A stretch of DNA of 64,000 bases from Mycobacterium sp. MFM001 (GCF_003402475.1 NZ_BFAB01000005.1:62001-126000), one strand, 5' to 3'; shown: positions 27,715 to 37,958, counted from the stretch's first letter. Notes: generated by a model not told the origin, from the sequence alone. Translations and numbers: made by a program.

Positions 27715-28413
27715 ATGAACGTCATCAAATTGCTCGTGGCTGGTGTGGTGACCATTGGCGCACTTCTGGTTGCGCCGGTCCCGGTCGCGTCGGCCCAGCC
27801 GTGCCCGGACGTCGAGGTGGTGTTCGCCCGCGGTACCGCCGAGCCACCCGGTGTCGGCGGGGTCGGCCAGTCGTTTGTCGACGCTCTGAACTCGCGGGTC
27901 GGCGGCAGGTCGGTCAGCGTGTATCCGGTCAACTACGAGGCCAGCAGCAACTTCGGCGGCGGCATCGATTTCGCCAGGACGTTCGTCGACGGAATTCGGG
28001 ACGCGGGCAGCCACATCGAGTCCACCGCGGCGAACTGCCCGAACACCAGGATCGTGCTCGGCGGATACTCCCAGGGCGCGGCGTTGGCGGGCTTCGTCAC
28101 GTCGGCCACCATCCCGAAGGAAGTGCCCTCCGAGTACGTGTCCTACATCCCCCAGCCGATGCCGCCGGAGGTGGCCAACCACGTCGCCGCGGTGACGCTG
28201 TTCGGCACGCCGTCGAATCAGTTCCTGACCGAGAACGGCGCACCGCCGATCAGAATCGGCCCGCTGTATGCGTCCAAGACGCTTCAGCTGTGCGCTCCGG
28301 ACGACACGATCTGCAACGGCGCTCCCAGCGCGCCGCCCAGCTTCGCCCACGCGGCGTACCTGACGAACGGGATGACGGGCGAGGCAGCGGATTTCGCAGT
28401 GGGTCACCTCTAG
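27715..28413 (+). CDS. Secreted cutinase family serine esterase
   Basis: A 232-residue cutinase-like protein. A Sec signal peptide covers ~1-27 (KLLVAGVVTIGALLVAP, cleavage after ASA). The mature part begins QPCPDVEVVFARGT. The nucleophile is in GGYSQGAALA, the Asp/Cys loop is CAPDDTICNG, and the His is in FAHAAYLTNGM. Paired cysteines fit the conserved disulfides. Mycobacterial cutinase-like proteins are exported lipases or esterases with little true cutinase activity. It follows fadB4 by 35 bp with a GGTGAGGT ribosome site. Confidence 0.93.
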   Translation: MNVIKLLVAGVVTIGALLVAPVPVASAQPCPDVEVVFARGTAEPPGVGGVGQSFVDALNSRVGGRSVSVYPVNYEASSNFGGGIDFARTFVDGIRDAGSHIESTAANCPNTRIVLGGYSQGAALAGFVTSATIPKEVPSEYVSYIPQPMPPEVANHVAAVTLFGTPSNQFLTENGAPPIRIGPLYASKTLQLCAPDDTICNGAPSAPPSFAHAAYLTNGMTGEAADFAVGHL

Positions 28414-29846
28414 GCCGGGTGCTGCGCCGCCCAGGGGTGGGCCGATTCCAGTTGGGACGCAACGCGAATCAGGACGTCCTCGCGGCCGTAGGCGGCAGCC
28501 AGCTGGACGCCGATGGGCAGGCCTTCTGCGTTGCGGTGCAGCGGCAGGCTGATCGCCGGTTGCCCGCTCATGTTGAACGGTGGCGTGAACGCAGCGAACT
28601 GGCCGGCGCGGCGCATCGGTGCGGTGGGGTGCTGCGGATCGTTCTCGAACTCGGTCAGCGGGAGCGGCGGCTCGGCCACTGTCGGGGTGAGTAACAGGTC
28701 CCAGCCGTCGGCCCACCACTGCTGCAGCGCCCGCCGGAATGTCCAGCCCGCCCCTTGGGCCGCGGCGTAGTCGACGGCGGTCAGCCGCTGCGCCTGCTCG
28801 ACGAGCGCCCAGTTCACCGGCTCGACGTCGTCTTTGGTCATCTCGCGGCCGAGTGTTTCGCCGAAACCGCGTACCGCCATCGCCATTCCCGTCGCCCACA
28901 GCGCCATGAACTTCTCGGGCAAGGTGGTGTCGGCGAGGCATTTTGGCCAGGCCGGCTCGATGATGTGGCCGAGGCCCTCCAGCATCGACGCCGCGGCGCG
29001 CACCGCCGCGACGCAGTCGTCGTGCAGGAAGTCGCCGCGCGGATGGACGTCGAGCAGCCCGATGCGCAGCCGTCCGGGGTCTTTACCCACCTCGTCGGTG
29101 TAGGGCCGCTCGGGGGCCGGGGCGATCACGGTGTCGCCGACGCCGGGGCCGCGCACCGCTTCCAGCAGCCCCGCGGTGTCGCGTACGGTGCGGCTGACGC
29201 ACAGTTCGACGCCGAGGCCCGCCTCGGCGCGCACCGGGCCGACGGTGATGCGTCCCTGGCTCGGCTTGAGTCCGACGACTCCGCAGCACGACGCCGGGAT
29301 GCGGATGCTCCCGCCGCCGTCCGAGGCGTTGGCGAACGGGACCATGCCGACGGCGACTGCGGCGGCCGCCCCGCCGCTGGAACCGCCCGGGGTCCGGTCC
29401 GGCGCCCAGGGGTTGCGGGTCGGTCCCCAGGCCACCGGCTGTGTGGTCGGCAGGCTGCCCAGTTCCGGGGTATTCGTCCGCCCGGCGATGACGAGCCCCG
29501 CCGCCTTGAACCGGGCGACCAGCGTCGTGTCGGTGGTGTCGATCAGGGCTGCGTTCTTCAGTGCCACGTTGCCGTTGGACAGCGTTTGGCCGGCGAAACT
29601 GGTGTAGAGGTCCTTGAGCAGGAACGGGACGCCGCGAAACGGGCCATTCGGCAGGTTCGGATCGGCGGCCACTTGGCGAGCGTGGTCGAACCATTCGATG
29701 ACGACGGCGTTGAGCCTCGGGTTGGTCTGCTCGATGCGTTCGATCGCGGCTTCGAGAAGTTCGCTCGGTGTGACGTCGCCCGTTGCGACGAGGTTTGCCT
29801 GGTCTGTCGCATCCATCCACCGCGTCTCGTCGGCAAGACTGCTCAT
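28410..29846 (-). CDS. Amidase signature-family enzyme
   Basis: A 478-residue amidase with the Ser-cisSer-Lys triad. The lysine is in VPFLLKDLYTSF (~76), and the Gly/Ser-rich signature DRTPGGSSGGAAAA (~152) continues to FANASDGGGSIRIPAS (~175), which carries the catalytic serine. The substrate cannot be read from sequence. It converges with the cutinase gene, overlapping by 4 nt at the stops. Confidence 0.92.
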   Translation of the reverse strand: MSSLADETRWMDATDQANLVATGDVTPSELLEAAIERIEQTNPRLNAVVIEWFDHARQVAADPNLPNGPFRGVPFLLKDLYTSFAGQTLSNGNVALKNAALIDTTDTTLVARFKAAGLVIAGRTNTPELGSLPTTQPVAWGPTRNPWAPDRTPGGSSGGAAAAVAVGMVPFANASDGGGSIRIPASCCGVVGLKPSQGRITVGPVRAEAGLGVELCVSRTVRDTAGLLEAVRGPGVGDTVIAPAPERPYTDEVGKDPGRLRIGLLDVHPRGDFLHDDCVAAVRAAASMLEGLGHIIEPAWPKCLADTTLPEKFMALWATGMAMAVRGFGETLGREMTKDDVEPVNWALVEQAQRLTAVDYAAAQGAGWTFRRALQQWWADGWDLLLTPTVAEPPLPLTEFENDPQHPTAPMRRAGQFAAFTPPFNMSGQPAISLPLHRNAEGLPIGVQLAAAYGREDVLIRVASQLESAHPWAAQHPA

Positions 29847-29878
29847 GGCTCACGGTTGTACCACGACCGGGCGCGCGA

Positions 29879-29910
29879 AAACGGCCGCCAGCTGATGCCG
29901 GCGGCCGTTT
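29879..29910 (-). terminator. Intrinsic terminator for the initiator tRNA
   Basis: A perfect 11-bp stem AAACGGCCGCC / GGCGGCCGTTT with a 10-nt loop, followed on the minus strand by a run of T. It begins 8 nt downstream of the tRNA 3' end. Because the stem is flanked by A and T on opposite sides, it could also work for transcription from the other direction. Confidence 0.8.
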
Positions 29911-29918
29911 CGATTTAG

Positions 29919-29992
29919 TAGCGGGGACAGGATTCGAACCTGCGACCTCTGGGTTATGAGCCCAGCGAGCTACCGAGCTGCTCCACCCCGCG
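29919..29992 (-). tRNA. Initiator tRNA-fMet (CAT anticodon)
   Basis: A 74-nt cloverleaf with anticodon CAU in GGGCUCAUAACCC, so three consecutive G:C pairs close the anticodon loop, the hallmark of initiator tRNA. The acceptor stem pairs from position 2, with position 1 (C) mismatched to U72, the other initiator hallmark. The T-arm reads GGTTCGAATCC. The CCA end is not encoded. Confidence 0.95.
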
Positions 29993-30065
29993 ACGGGTAA
30001 ATGCAAGGTTACCGAACGCCGGCGGCGCCCACCAAATCGCGAGAGGACTCGCCGCGAGCGGGCGC

Positions 30066-33050
30066 TTACTTGGCGTTGTTGAACTTGGTGATCGCGTCGT
30101 CGACCCGCTGCAGCGCCGCGCCGTAGGCGGCGAAGTCGCCCTTCTTCTGGGCATCGCGCGCGGCGGCGATGGCCGCCTGGATCTCCTTCATCGCGGCGGC
30201 CTTGGCCGGCGACAACGCCCCGTTCGGCGACGGCGGAACGGCCGCGGCCGGCGGCGCGGGTGACGCCGGCACCGAATCGGCGGCCGGCGGCGGAGTTCCC
30301 GCCGGCGGGCTGGCCGGCGCACCGGCATCCGTCGGCGCGATCTCGGTCGCCGTGGCACCGGCGCCGGGCCCGAACAGTCCGGTCAGCGCATCACCGACCG
30401 TGGGACCGTAGCCGATCTTGTCGTTGTACATCATCGCGACGCGGATCAGCCGCGGATATGACGACGCCGCATCGCTGGAACCTGGTGAGGCATAGACGGG
30501 TTCGACGTAGAGCAGTCCGCCCTGCGCCACCGGCAGCGTCAGCAGATTGCCCCACCGGATCCGGTTCTGGTTGTCCCGGCCGATCACACCGAGGTCCTGC
30601 GACACCGCGGTGTCGGTGGTGATCGCATTGTTGGCCAGTTTCGGCCCGTTGACCTGACCGGGGATGGTCAGCACCGTGATCTTGCCGTACGTCGCGGGAT
30701 CCGAGCTGGCGCTGATATAGGCGGCCAGATAGTCGCGCTTGAACCTGTTCATCGCGCTGGTCAGCTGATACGACGCCGAATTGTCGCCCTTGGCAAGGTT
30801 TTTCGCGACGATGTAGTACGGCGGCTGATAGCTGCTGGCGGTCGGGTTGGGGTCCAGCGGCACGTCCCAGAAATCCGACGTGGAAAAGAACGTCACAGGG
30901 TCGTTGACGTGGTATTTGGCCAGCAGCATCCGCTGTACCTTGAACAGGTCCTCCGGATAGCGCAGATGCTCGGCTAGCTCGGGCGTGATGTCGCTCTTGG
31001 GCTTCACCGTGCCCGGGAACACTTTCATCCACGCCTTGAGCACCGGGTCGGCCTCGTCCTGCGCATAGAGCGTGACCGTTCCGTCGTAGGCGTCGACGGT
31101 GGCCTTCACCGAGTTGCGGATGTAGGACACTTGCTTGTCGGGCGCCAGCCGGTTGAATGCCACCTCGTTGGAGTCGGCGGTGGCCGACGACAACGAAGTC
31201 AGCTCCGAGTACGGGTAGTTGTCCAGCGTGGTGTAGCCGTCGATGATCCACACCAGCCGCTTGTTGACGACCGCCGGGTACACCGCGCTGTCGGTGGTCA
31301 ACCAGGGCGCCACCGCCTCCACCCGCTGCGCCGGATCCCGGTTGAACAGGATCTTGCTGTTGGAGCCGATCACGTTGGAGAACAAGAAGTTTCGTTCGGC
31401 GAACTTCGCGGCGAACACACTGCGCGACACCCAGCTGCCGATCGGGACTCCGCCGCTGCCGGTGTAGGTGTAGTTCTTGGTTTCGGTGTTGGTCTCGTAG
31501 TCGTATTCGCGGTCGTTGCCGTTCTTGCCGACGATCGCGTAGTCGGCCGGCGTGTTGGCGATCACCGGCCCGAAATAGACGCGCGGCTGATCCAGCCGCG
31601 CCGGACCGTCGGACACCACACCGCCGTTGGCGCCGACGACGTTGACCAGAAACTCCGGATAGCCGCCGTTCTGGTTGGGGTCGTTGGCAATTCCGCGCAC
31701 CGTGTTGGCCGGCGATGCGATGAATCCGTTGCCGTGGGTGTAGACGGTGTGCCGGTTGATCCAGTCGCGCTGGTTGTCGATCAGCCGGTCCGGGTTGAGT
31801 TCGCGGGCCGCGACCACGTAGTCGCGCAGGTTGCCGTCGCGGTCCAGATAGCGGTCGATGGAGAGCTGGTCGGGGAAGAAGTAGAAGTTCTTGCCCTGCT
31901 GGAACTGGGTGAACGCGGGGCTGACGATCGTCGGGTCGAGCAGTCGGATGTTCGACGTGGTGGCCCGGTCGGAAGCAACCTGCTCGGCGGTCGCTCGCCC
32001 GTCACCGCTGTAGTTGCGGTAGCTGACCACGTCGTCGGTCAGCCCGTATGCTTGCCGGGTCGCGGTGATGCTGCGGCTGATGTATTCACTTTCCTTTTGC
32101 GCCGCATTGGGTTTGACGCTGATCTGCTCGACGATCAGCGGCCAGCCGGCACCCACGATCAGCGACGACAACAGCAACAGCACCAAACCGATTGCCGGAA
32201 TCCTCAAGTCCCGCAACACAATTGCGGAGAACACTGCGCCCGCGCAGATCAGCGCGATCGCCAGCAGGATCAGCTTGGCGGGCAGCACGGCGTTGATGTC
32301 GGTGTACCCGGCACCGGTGAACGGCTTGCCGGCCCGGGTGTGCGACAGCAGCTCGTAGCGATCCAGCCAGTAGGCGACCGCCTTGAGCAGCACCAGCGCG
32401 CCGACCAGGCTGATCAACTGGATTCGCGCCGAACGGCTCAGCGCGCCGGTACGCCCGGATAACCGGATGCCGCCGAAGATGTAGTGCGCCACCAGGTTTG
32501 CCACGAACGCCAAGAACAGCGCCACGAACAAGTAGCCGACCACCAGCCGGTAGAACGGCAGATCGAACGCGTAGAAGCCCAGATCCTTGCCGAATTGCGG
32601 ATCCCTGATGCCGAAGACGCCGCCGTGCAGGAACAGCTGGATGCGCACCCAGTAGGTCTGCGCGATGATGCCGGCCAGCAGGCCGATCATCGCCGGCACG
32701 CCGATCCCGATCAGCCGCAGCCGCGAGAGCACCACGGTGCGATACCGCGCCACTGGGTCGTTGCCGTTGCTGGGCACGAACACCGGACGGGTCCGGTAGG
32801 CCAGCGCCAGCCCGCCGAACACGATGCCGCCGACCAGCAGCCCCACCACCAGGAACACCACGAAGCGCGTCAACAGCACGGTGGTGAAGACCGAGCGATA
32901 ACCCAGTTCGCCGAACCACAGCCAGTCGACGTAGGCGTCGATCAGTCGTGGACCCACCAGCAGCAGCACGATCACTACCAGCGCGATCGCGATCAGAATC
33001 CGGCTGCGCCGAGTAAGCTTCGGCATTCTCGCCGTGGGCCGCATTCCCAC
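30066..33050 (-). CDS. UPF0182 large membrane protein (Rv3193c-like)
   Basis: A 994-residue protein of the UPF0182 family. Seven N-terminal membrane helices lie within residues ~1-310 and a large extracytoplasmic domain follows. It ends in an Ala/Pro-rich linker (~890-935) and a helical tail with [24 protein letters not shown]. The family is conserved in Actinobacteria; its function is unknown to me. Start [17 protein letters not shown] agrees with the M. tuberculosis protein as I recall it. It lies downstream of the PDZ/S16 protease gene, with 57 bp between. Confidence 0.93.
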   Translation of the reverse strand: MGMRPTARMPKLTRRSRILIAIALVVIVLLLVGPRLIDAYVDWLWFGELGYRSVFTTVLLTRFVVFLVVGLLVGGIVFGGLALAYRTRPVFVPSNGNDPVARYRTVVLSRLRLIGIGVPAMIGLLAGIIAQTYWVRIQLFLHGGVFGIRDPQFGKDLGFYAFDLPFYRLVVGYLFVALFLAFVANLVAHYIFGGIRLSGRTGALSRSARIQLISLVGALVLLKAVAYWLDRYELLSHTRAGKPFTGAGYTDINAVLPAKLILLAIALICAGAVFSAIVLRDLRIPAIGLVLLLLSSLIVGAGWPLIVEQISVKPNAAQKESEYISRSITATRQAYGLTDDVVSYRNYSGDGRATAEQVASDRATTSNIRLLDPTIVSPAFTQFQQGKNFYFFPDQLSIDRYLDRDGNLRDYVVAARELNPDRLIDNQRDWINRHTVYTHGNGFIASPANTVRGIANDPNQNGGYPEFLVNVVGANGGVVSDGPARLDQPRVYFGPVIANTPADYAIVGKNGNDREYDYETNTETKNYTYTGSGGVPIGSWVSRSVFAAKFAERNFLFSNVIGSNSKILFNRDPAQRVEAVAPWLTTDSAVYPAVVNKRLVWIIDGYTTLDNYPYSELTSLSSATADSNEVAFNRLAPDKQVSYIRNSVKATVDAYDGTVTLYAQDEADPVLKAWMKVFPGTVKPKSDITPELAEHLRYPEDLFKVQRMLLAKYHVNDPVTFFSTSDFWDVPLDPNPTASSYQPPYYIVAKNLAKGDNSASYQLTSAMNRFKRDYLAAYISASSDPATYGKITVLTIPGQVNGPKLANNAITTDTAVSQDLGVIGRDNQNRIRWGNLLTLPVAQGGLLYVEPVYASPGSSDAASSYPRLIRVAMMYNDKIGYGPTVGDALTGLFGPGAGATATEIAPTDAGAPASPPAGTPPPAADSVPASPAPPAAAVPPSPNGALSPAKAAAMKEIQAAIAAARDAQKKGDFAAYGAALQRVDDAITKFNNAK

Positions 33051-33107
33051 TACTTACGCTCCCTGGCCGTCCTCATTTGTATCGACGGTCACAACTGTAC
33101 GCAGGCG

Positions 33108-34130
33108 TCAGCAACTCGGCGGCTGCCCACCCGACGTCACGGCGTGCAGCGCATCCACCGCCTGCCCGAGGTTCTCGACCTTCACCAGCTGCAGTCCGGG
33201 CAGGTTGTCAGAGCTTGCCTCGTAGCAGTTCTTGGCCGGCACCAAAAACACCGTCGCCCCGGCCGCGCGGGCGGCGATCATCTTGTGCACGATGCCGCCG
33301 ATGGGGCCCACCTTGCCGTCGGCGGTGATGGTGCCGGTGCCCGCGACGAACTTCGAACCGGCCAGATCACCGCTGGTGAGTTTGTCGACGACGGCCAGAC
33401 TGAACATCAGCCCGGCGGAAGGCCCGCCGACGTTGGCGAGGTTGAAGTCGACGACGAACGGCGCCCACGGCGCGTCCAGCACCGAGACTCCCAGAAAGCC
33501 GTAGTCGCGATCGGGGTTGGTGCCCAGCGTGATCCGCGCACTACCCGGCGGGGCGTTCTTGCGCCGAAAGTCGATGGTGACCGCCTGCCCGGGTTTGGTT
33601 TTCTTCAGCAGCGACGTGAACTGCTCCACATTGGCCACCGGCGTGCCGTCGACCGCGTCGAGCGCATCGCCGTCCTGCAGCTTGCCCTTCGACGGTCCCG
33701 GGTCGCTGACGGCCGCCACGGTGACCGCTTCTGGGTACTTCAGATACCCCAGCGCGGCGTACTCGGCGCTGTCCTCGGATTGGCGGAAATCGGCGTTGTT
33801 GGCCTTGTCGACTTCGTCGCGCGACTTGCCGGGCGGGTAAACCAGGTCACGCGGCACCAGCTGCTCCTGCCCGGACAGCCACAGCGTCAGCGCCTCCCCC
33901 AGGCTCAGCCCGTCGCGCTGCGACACCGTCGTCATGTTCAGGTGACCCGTCGTGGGATGCGTCTGGGTGCCCTCGATGTCGACCACCTGCTTGCCGTCGA
34001 CCTCGCCGAGCGTGTCGAACGTCGGACCCGGACCCAGCGACACGTACGGCACCGTCACCACCGCGAGCAGCACACCGAAGGCCACAATCGGCACCAGCGC
34101 GACGATCAGCGTCAGAATCCGCCTATTCAT
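33108..34130 (-). CDS. Membrane-anchored PDZ/Lon-type (S16) serine protease (Rv3194c-like)
   Basis: A 340-residue secreted or anchored protease. An N-terminal membrane segment (~5-27) is followed by a PDZ domain (~135-205, DPGPSKGKLQDGDALDAVDG) and a Lon-type catalytic domain. The catalytic Ser is in NVGGPSAGLMFSLAV (~236) and the Lys in GGIVHKMIAARAAGATVF (~283), which gives a Ser-Lys dyad. Substrates are unknown. The ribosome site GAGGAG is supplied by a MIRU-like repeat directly upstream. Confidence 0.93.
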   Translation of the reverse strand: MNRRILTLIVALVPIVAFGVLLAVVTVPYVSLGPGPTFDTLGEVDGKQVVDIEGTQTHPTTGHLNMTTVSQRDGLSLGEALTLWLSGQEQLVPRDLVYPPGKSRDEVDKANNADFRQSEDSAEYAALGYLKYPEAVTVAAVSDPGPSKGKLQDGDALDAVDGTPVANVEQFTSLLKKTKPGQAVTIDFRRKNAPPGSARITLGTNPDRDYGFLGVSVLDAPWAPFVVDFNLANVGGPSAGLMFSLAVVDKLTSGDLAGSKFVAGTGTITADGKVGPIGGIVHKMIAARAAGATVFLVPAKNCYEASSDNLPGLQLVKVENLGQAVDALHAVTSGGQPPSC

Positions 34131-34176
34131 ACGCGCCGCTCCTCCTCATCGCTTCGCTCTGCATCGTCGCCGCCGG
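34131..34176 (-). repeat. Single MIRU-like unit upstream of the PDZ protease gene
   Basis: Read on the minus strand it has the order GACGATGCAGAG..., GATGAGGAGGAGCGGCGC and then the protease ATG, the same core as the 57-bp tandem array at 41008. It places GAGGAGGAG about 8 nt before the start codon. It resembles mycobacterial interspersed repetitive units. Confidence 0.75.
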
Positions 34177-34203
34177 TCACGTCGCCTACCCTAAAGTGTC
34201 GTG

Positions 34204-34248
34204 GTGGCGACCCGCTGCGCCCGGCTCCGCCGCGCTGGCGATCGCCAC
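34204..34248. repeat. 45-bp hairpin repeat, copy B
   Basis: Outer arms GTGGCGA and TCGCCAC are perfect complements, with a GC-rich interior (CCCGCTGCGCCCGGC). It lies in the divergent region between the PDZ protease and DUF2342 genes, beside the MIRU-like unit. Confidence 0.85.
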
Positions 34249-34317
34249 AGGGGCGGTTCACTCACAGCGTGACCGCGGATCGCTCGGGGCGGTTCGGCCA
34301 TGAGTACCGTTGGGGGT

Positions 34318-35664
34318 ATGGCTGACCTGCCTTTCGGCTTCTCCGCCGGAGACGATCCCGAGCGCGACAAGCCGGGCAAAGACGACTCGGGCTCCACCGA
34401 CCCATTCGGAATGGGCGGCAATTTCGACATGGCCGACCTGGGCCAGATCTTCACCCGCCTCGGGCAGATGTTCAGCGGCGCCGGCACCGCGATGGCGTCC
34501 GGCAAGTCCTCCGGCCCGGTCAACTACGAACTGGCGCGTCAGCTGGCATCCAGCTCGATCGGTTTCGTGCCGCCGATCCCGGCCGCCACCAGTTCGGCGA
34601 TCAGCGATGCCGTACACCTCGCCGAGACGTGGCTGGACGGCGCCACGGCGCTGCCCGCCGGCACCGCTAAGGCCGTCGCGTGGAGCCCCACCGACTGGGT
34701 CGAGGGCACGCTGGAAACCTGGAAACGGTTGTGCGACCCGATGGCTCAGCAGATCGCCACGGTGTGGGCGGCGGCGTTGCCCGACGAGGCCAAGGACATG
34801 GCCGGCCCGCTGCTGTCGATGATGTCGCAGATGGGCGGCATGGCGTTCGGTTCGCAGCTGGGCCAGGCGCTGGGCCGGCTGTCCCGCGAGGTGCTGACGT
34901 CCACCGATATCGGTTTGCCGTTGGGCCCCAAGGGAATTGCCGCCCTGCTACCGGCCGCGGTGGAATCCTTCGCCGACGGGCTGGAGCAGCCGCGCAGCGA
35001 GATCGTGACTTACCTGGCCGCGCGCGAGGCCGCCCACCACCGGCTGTTCAGTCACGTGCCGTGGCTGTCCAGTCAGCTGCTCGGCGCCGTGGAGGCCTAC
35101 GCCAAGGGCATGAAGATCGACATGGCCGGAATCGAGGAGCTGGCAAGGGATTTCAACCCTGCATCGCTCAGCGATCCGAGCGCGGTCGAAGATCTGTTGA
35201 CGCAGGGCGTGTTCGAGCCCAAGGCAACGCCGGAGCAGACTCAGGCGCTCGAACGGCTGGAGATACTGCTGGCGCTGATCGAGGGCTGGGTGCATACCGT
35301 GGTGACCGCGGCGCTGGGCGATCGCATCCCCGGTGCGGCCGCGCTGGCCGAGACGCTGCGACGGCGCCGGGCCACCGGCGGGCCCGCCGAGCAGACGTTC
35401 GCGACGCTGGTCGGTTTGGAACTGCGTCCGCGCAAACTGCGGGAAGCCGCGGTGCTGTGGGAGCGCCTCACCCAAGCAGCCGGCGTGGACGCCCGCGACG
35501 CGGTGTGGCAGCACCCCGATCTGCTGCCCGATGCCGAGGATCTCGACGAGCCGGCCGGCTTCATCGACCGGGTCATCGGCGGCGACACCAGCGGTATCGA
35601 CGAGGCGATCGCCGAGTTCGAACGCGGCACCGACCAAGGCCCGGACGGGTCTGTGGATAGCTGA
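34318..35664 (+). CDS. DUF2342 zincin-like protein (Rv3195-like)
   Basis: A 448-residue protein of the DUF2342 family (F420-biosynthesis-associated/zincin-like). It is largely helical; the N-terminus is Gly- and Asp-rich (DLPFGFSAGDDPERDKPGKD). The metallopeptidase-like motif is AREAAHHRLFSHVPW (~234), with acidic or histidine residues on the following helix. ATG 34318 is used, after GGGGG; an ATG 18 nt upstream is possible. True peptidase activity is unproven. Confidence 0.87.
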   Translation: MADLPFGFSAGDDPERDKPGKDDSGSTDPFGMGGNFDMADLGQIFTRLGQMFSGAGTAMASGKSSGPVNYELARQLASSSIGFVPPIPAATSSAISDAVHLAETWLDGATALPAGTAKAVAWSPTDWVEGTLETWKRLCDPMAQQIATVWAAALPDEAKDMAGPLLSMMSQMGGMAFGSQLGQALGRLSREVLTSTDIGLPLGPKGIAALLPAAVESFADGLEQPRSEIVTYLAAREAAHHRLFSHVPWLSSQLLGAVEAYAKGMKIDMAGIEELARDFNPASLSDPSAVEDLLTQGVFEPKATPEQTQALERLEILLALIEGWVHTVVTAALGDRIPGAAALAETLRRRRATGGPAEQTFATLVGLELRPRKLREAAVLWERLTQAAGVDARDAVWQHPDLLPDAEDLDEPAGFIDRVIGGDTSGIDEAIAEFERGTDQGPDGSVDS

Positions 35665-35700
35665 GCCGGCCGTCGCGCCCGGCGTGGCACAGTCGCGACT

Positions 35701-36519
35701 GTGCCGAGCACGCTGTACGCGCTTGATCCGGCGATGCCGGTGCTGGTGCGTCCCGACGGCGCGGTCCAGATCGGCTGGGATCCGCGCCGTGCCGTGCTGG
35801 TCCAACCGCCGCGCGGCCTGACCGCCGTTGAACTGGCCGCGCTGCTGCGTGGCATGCACTCGCCGCTGCCGATCAGCGAGCTGCACCGGCAGGCGGGCGT
35901 GGTCTCGGCGCAGGACCTGGACGATCTCGTCGCACAGCTCGTCGAAGCCGGCGTCGCCACCCGCAGTCGCCCGCGAACCGGGCGGTCGGCGTCGATCCGA
36001 GTCCATGGCCGCGGACCGCTGTCGGATCTACTGCTCGGGGCATTGCGCTGCTCGGGCGCCCGGATCAAGCACAGCAGCCAGCCGCATGCCGTGGTCACTG
36101 CCGACTTGGTGGTCCTGTCGGATTACCTGGTCGCCGACCCACGGATGGTGCGCGAGCTGCACAGCCAGCGCGTCGCTCATCTGCCCGTCCGGGTGCGCGA
36201 CGGCGCCGGGCTGGTCGGACCGTTGGTGATCCCCGGGGTGACCAGCTGCCTGAGCTGCGCAGATCTTCATCGTCGGGACCGCGACGCGGCGTGGCCGGCC
36301 GTCGCCGCCCAACTGCGGGACGCCGTCGGCACCGCTGATCGTGCGACGCTGCTGGCGACGGCGGCCCTGGCGCTCAGCCAGGTCAACCGGGTGATCGGCG
36401 CGGTGCGCGGCGGGGACGCCGACCCGCCCGCGGTGTTGGATGCCACCCTCGAGTTCGACGTCCATGCCGGCTCGATCGTGGCGCGGCACTGGCCGCGGCA
36501 CCCACTGTGTTCTTGTTGA
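35701..36519 (+). CDS. Cyclodehydratase docking-protein-like (RRE/Ocin-ThiF-type), Rv3196-like
   Basis: A 272-residue protein starting at GTG 35701. The N-terminal ~90 residues look like a winged-helix peptide-recognition domain (LTAVELAALLRGMHSPLPIS, then SAQDLDDLVAQLVEAGV). The middle carries the hallmark CLSCADLHRRDRDAAWP (~183) and the C-terminus ends HPLCSC, giving CxxC plus CxC for a zinc site. This pattern occurs in the leader-peptide docking subunit of azoline (TOMM) cyclodehydratases. No YcaO partner lies in the window. The assignment rests on motifs only. Confidence 0.6.
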   Translation: MPSTLYALDPAMPVLVRPDGAVQIGWDPRRAVLVQPPRGLTAVELAALLRGMHSPLPISELHRQAGVVSAQDLDDLVAQLVEAGVATRSRPRTGRSASIRVHGRGPLSDLLLGALRCSGARIKHSSQPHAVVTADLVVLSDYLVADPRMVRELHSQRVAHLPVRVRDGAGLVGPLVIPGVTSCLSCADLHRRDRDAAWPAVAAQLRDAVGTADRATLLATAALALSQVNRVIGAVRGGDADPPAVLDATLEFDVHAGSIVARHWPRHPLCSC

Positions 36520-36577
36520 CATCAGTTGTTGCCAACTCGATGCGGGCGACGGCCGGGTCGTCATGGATGATGGGTGT

Positions 36578-37906
36578 GTGACAGACATCAAGCGGGGCCG
36601 CGCTGCGCGCAACGCGAAGCTGGCTGGCCTGTCGGTGAACATCGCCGGTCGCACAGCGCTCGGCATGGGCAAGCGATTGACCGGCAAGTCCAGGGACGAA
36701 GTCAACGCCGAGCTGATGGAGAAGGCCGCCCATCAGCTTTTCACCGTTCTCGGTGAGCTCAAGGGCGGCGCGATGAAGGTCGGCCAGGCGCTGTCGGTGA
36801 TGGAAGCGGCCATCCCCGAGGAGTTCGGCGAGCCATACCGCGAAGCGCTGACGAAGCTGCAGAAGGACGCCCCGCCGCTAGCGGCGCACAAGGTGCACCG
36901 GGTGCTCGACGCCCAGCTGGGCACCAAGTGGCGCTCCCGGTTCGTCGACTTCAACGACACCCCAGTGGCCTCGGCCAGCATCGGGCAGGTCCACAAGGCG
37001 GTCTGGCACGACGGGCGCGAGGTTGCCGTCAAGATCCAGTACCCGGGTGCCGACGAGGCGCTGCGCGCCGACCTGAAGACCATGCAGCGGATGGTCGGCG
37101 TGCTCAAGCAACTCTCCCCCGGCGCCGACGTCCAGGGCGTCGTCGACGAACTGATCTCGCGCACGGAGATGGAACTCGACTACCGGCTGGAGGCCGACAA
37201 CCAGCGCGTCTTCGCCAAGGCATACCAGGACCACCCACACTTCGTGGTGCCGCACGTCGTGGCCAGCGCGCCGAAGGTCGTCATCCAGGAATGGATCGAG
37301 GGCGTGCCGATGTCCGAGATCATTCGCAACGGGACCACCGAACAGCGCGACCTGATGGGCACCCGACTGGCGGAGCTCACGTTCGACGCGCCGCGCCGAG
37401 TGGAGATGATCCACGGCGACGCCCACCCCGGCAATTTCATGCTGTTGCCCGACGACCGGATGGGCGTCATCGACTTTGGCGCGGTCGCTCCACTGCCCGG
37501 CGGCTTCCCCATCGAGCTCGGGATGTCGATTCGGCTGGCCCGGGACAAGAACTACGACCTGCTGCTGCCGACCATGGAAAAGGCCGGCCTGATCCAGAAG
37601 GGCCAGCAGGTGTCGGTGCGCGACATCGACGACATGCTGCGCCAGCACGTCGAGCCGGTCGAAGTGGAGGTGTTCCACTACACCCGTAAGTGGCTACAGC
37701 GGGCGGCCGCCCACCGGATCGACCGGTCGATGGCGCAGATGCGTACAGTGCGACAGCTGGATCTGCCGGCCAAGCTGGCGATGCCGATGCGGGTGCTGGC
37801 GTCGGTGGGCGCGATCCTGTGTCAGCTGGACGCGCATGTGCCGATGAAGGCGCTCTCGGAGGAACTGATTCCCGGCTTCGCCGAGCCCGACACCGCGGTG
37901 GTCTAG
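36578..37906 (+). CDS. ABC1/UbiB-family atypical kinase (Rv3197-like)
   Basis: A 442-residue ABC1 protein with GAMKVGQALS (KxGQ), ASASIGQVHKA (nucleotide loop, with the first Ala replaced by Ser), EVAVKIQYPG, EMELDYRLEA, IHGDAHPGNFML and VIDFGAV. It starts at GTG 36578, as in its M. tuberculosis counterpart as I recall it. It is only distantly similar to the two tandem copies at 10564-13372. In M. tuberculosis this gene lies next to whiB7 and has been placed in its regulon. It converges on whiB7. Confidence 0.9.
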   Translation: MTDIKRGRAARNAKLAGLSVNIAGRTALGMGKRLTGKSRDEVNAELMEKAAHQLFTVLGELKGGAMKVGQALSVMEAAIPEEFGEPYREALTKLQKDAPPLAAHKVHRVLDAQLGTKWRSRFVDFNDTPVASASIGQVHKAVWHDGREVAVKIQYPGADEALRADLKTMQRMVGVLKQLSPGADVQGVVDELISRTEMELDYRLEADNQRVFAKAYQDHPHFVVPHVVASAPKVVIQEWIEGVPMSEIIRNGTTEQRDLMGTRLAELTFDAPRRVEMIHGDAHPGNFMLLPDDRMGVIDFGAVAPLPGGFPIELGMSIRLARDKNYDLLLPTMEKAGLIQKGQQVSVRDIDDMLRQHVEPVEVEVFHYTRKWLQRAAAHRIDRSMAQMRTVRQLDLPAKLAMPMRVLASVGAILCQLDAHVPMKALSEELIPGFAEPDTAVV

Positions 37907-37951
37907 GTGGCGATCGCAAGCGCGGCGAAGCCGGGCGCAGCGGGTCGCCGC
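37907..37951. repeat. 45-bp hairpin repeat, copy C
   Basis: Inverted relative to copies B and D, starting right after the ABC1 stop codon and ending 7 bp before the whiB7 stop. Arms GTGGCGA and TCGCCGC pair with one mismatch. In this convergent gap it could serve as a bidirectional terminator-like hairpin. Confidence 0.8.
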
Positions 37952-37958
37952 GCGACGT

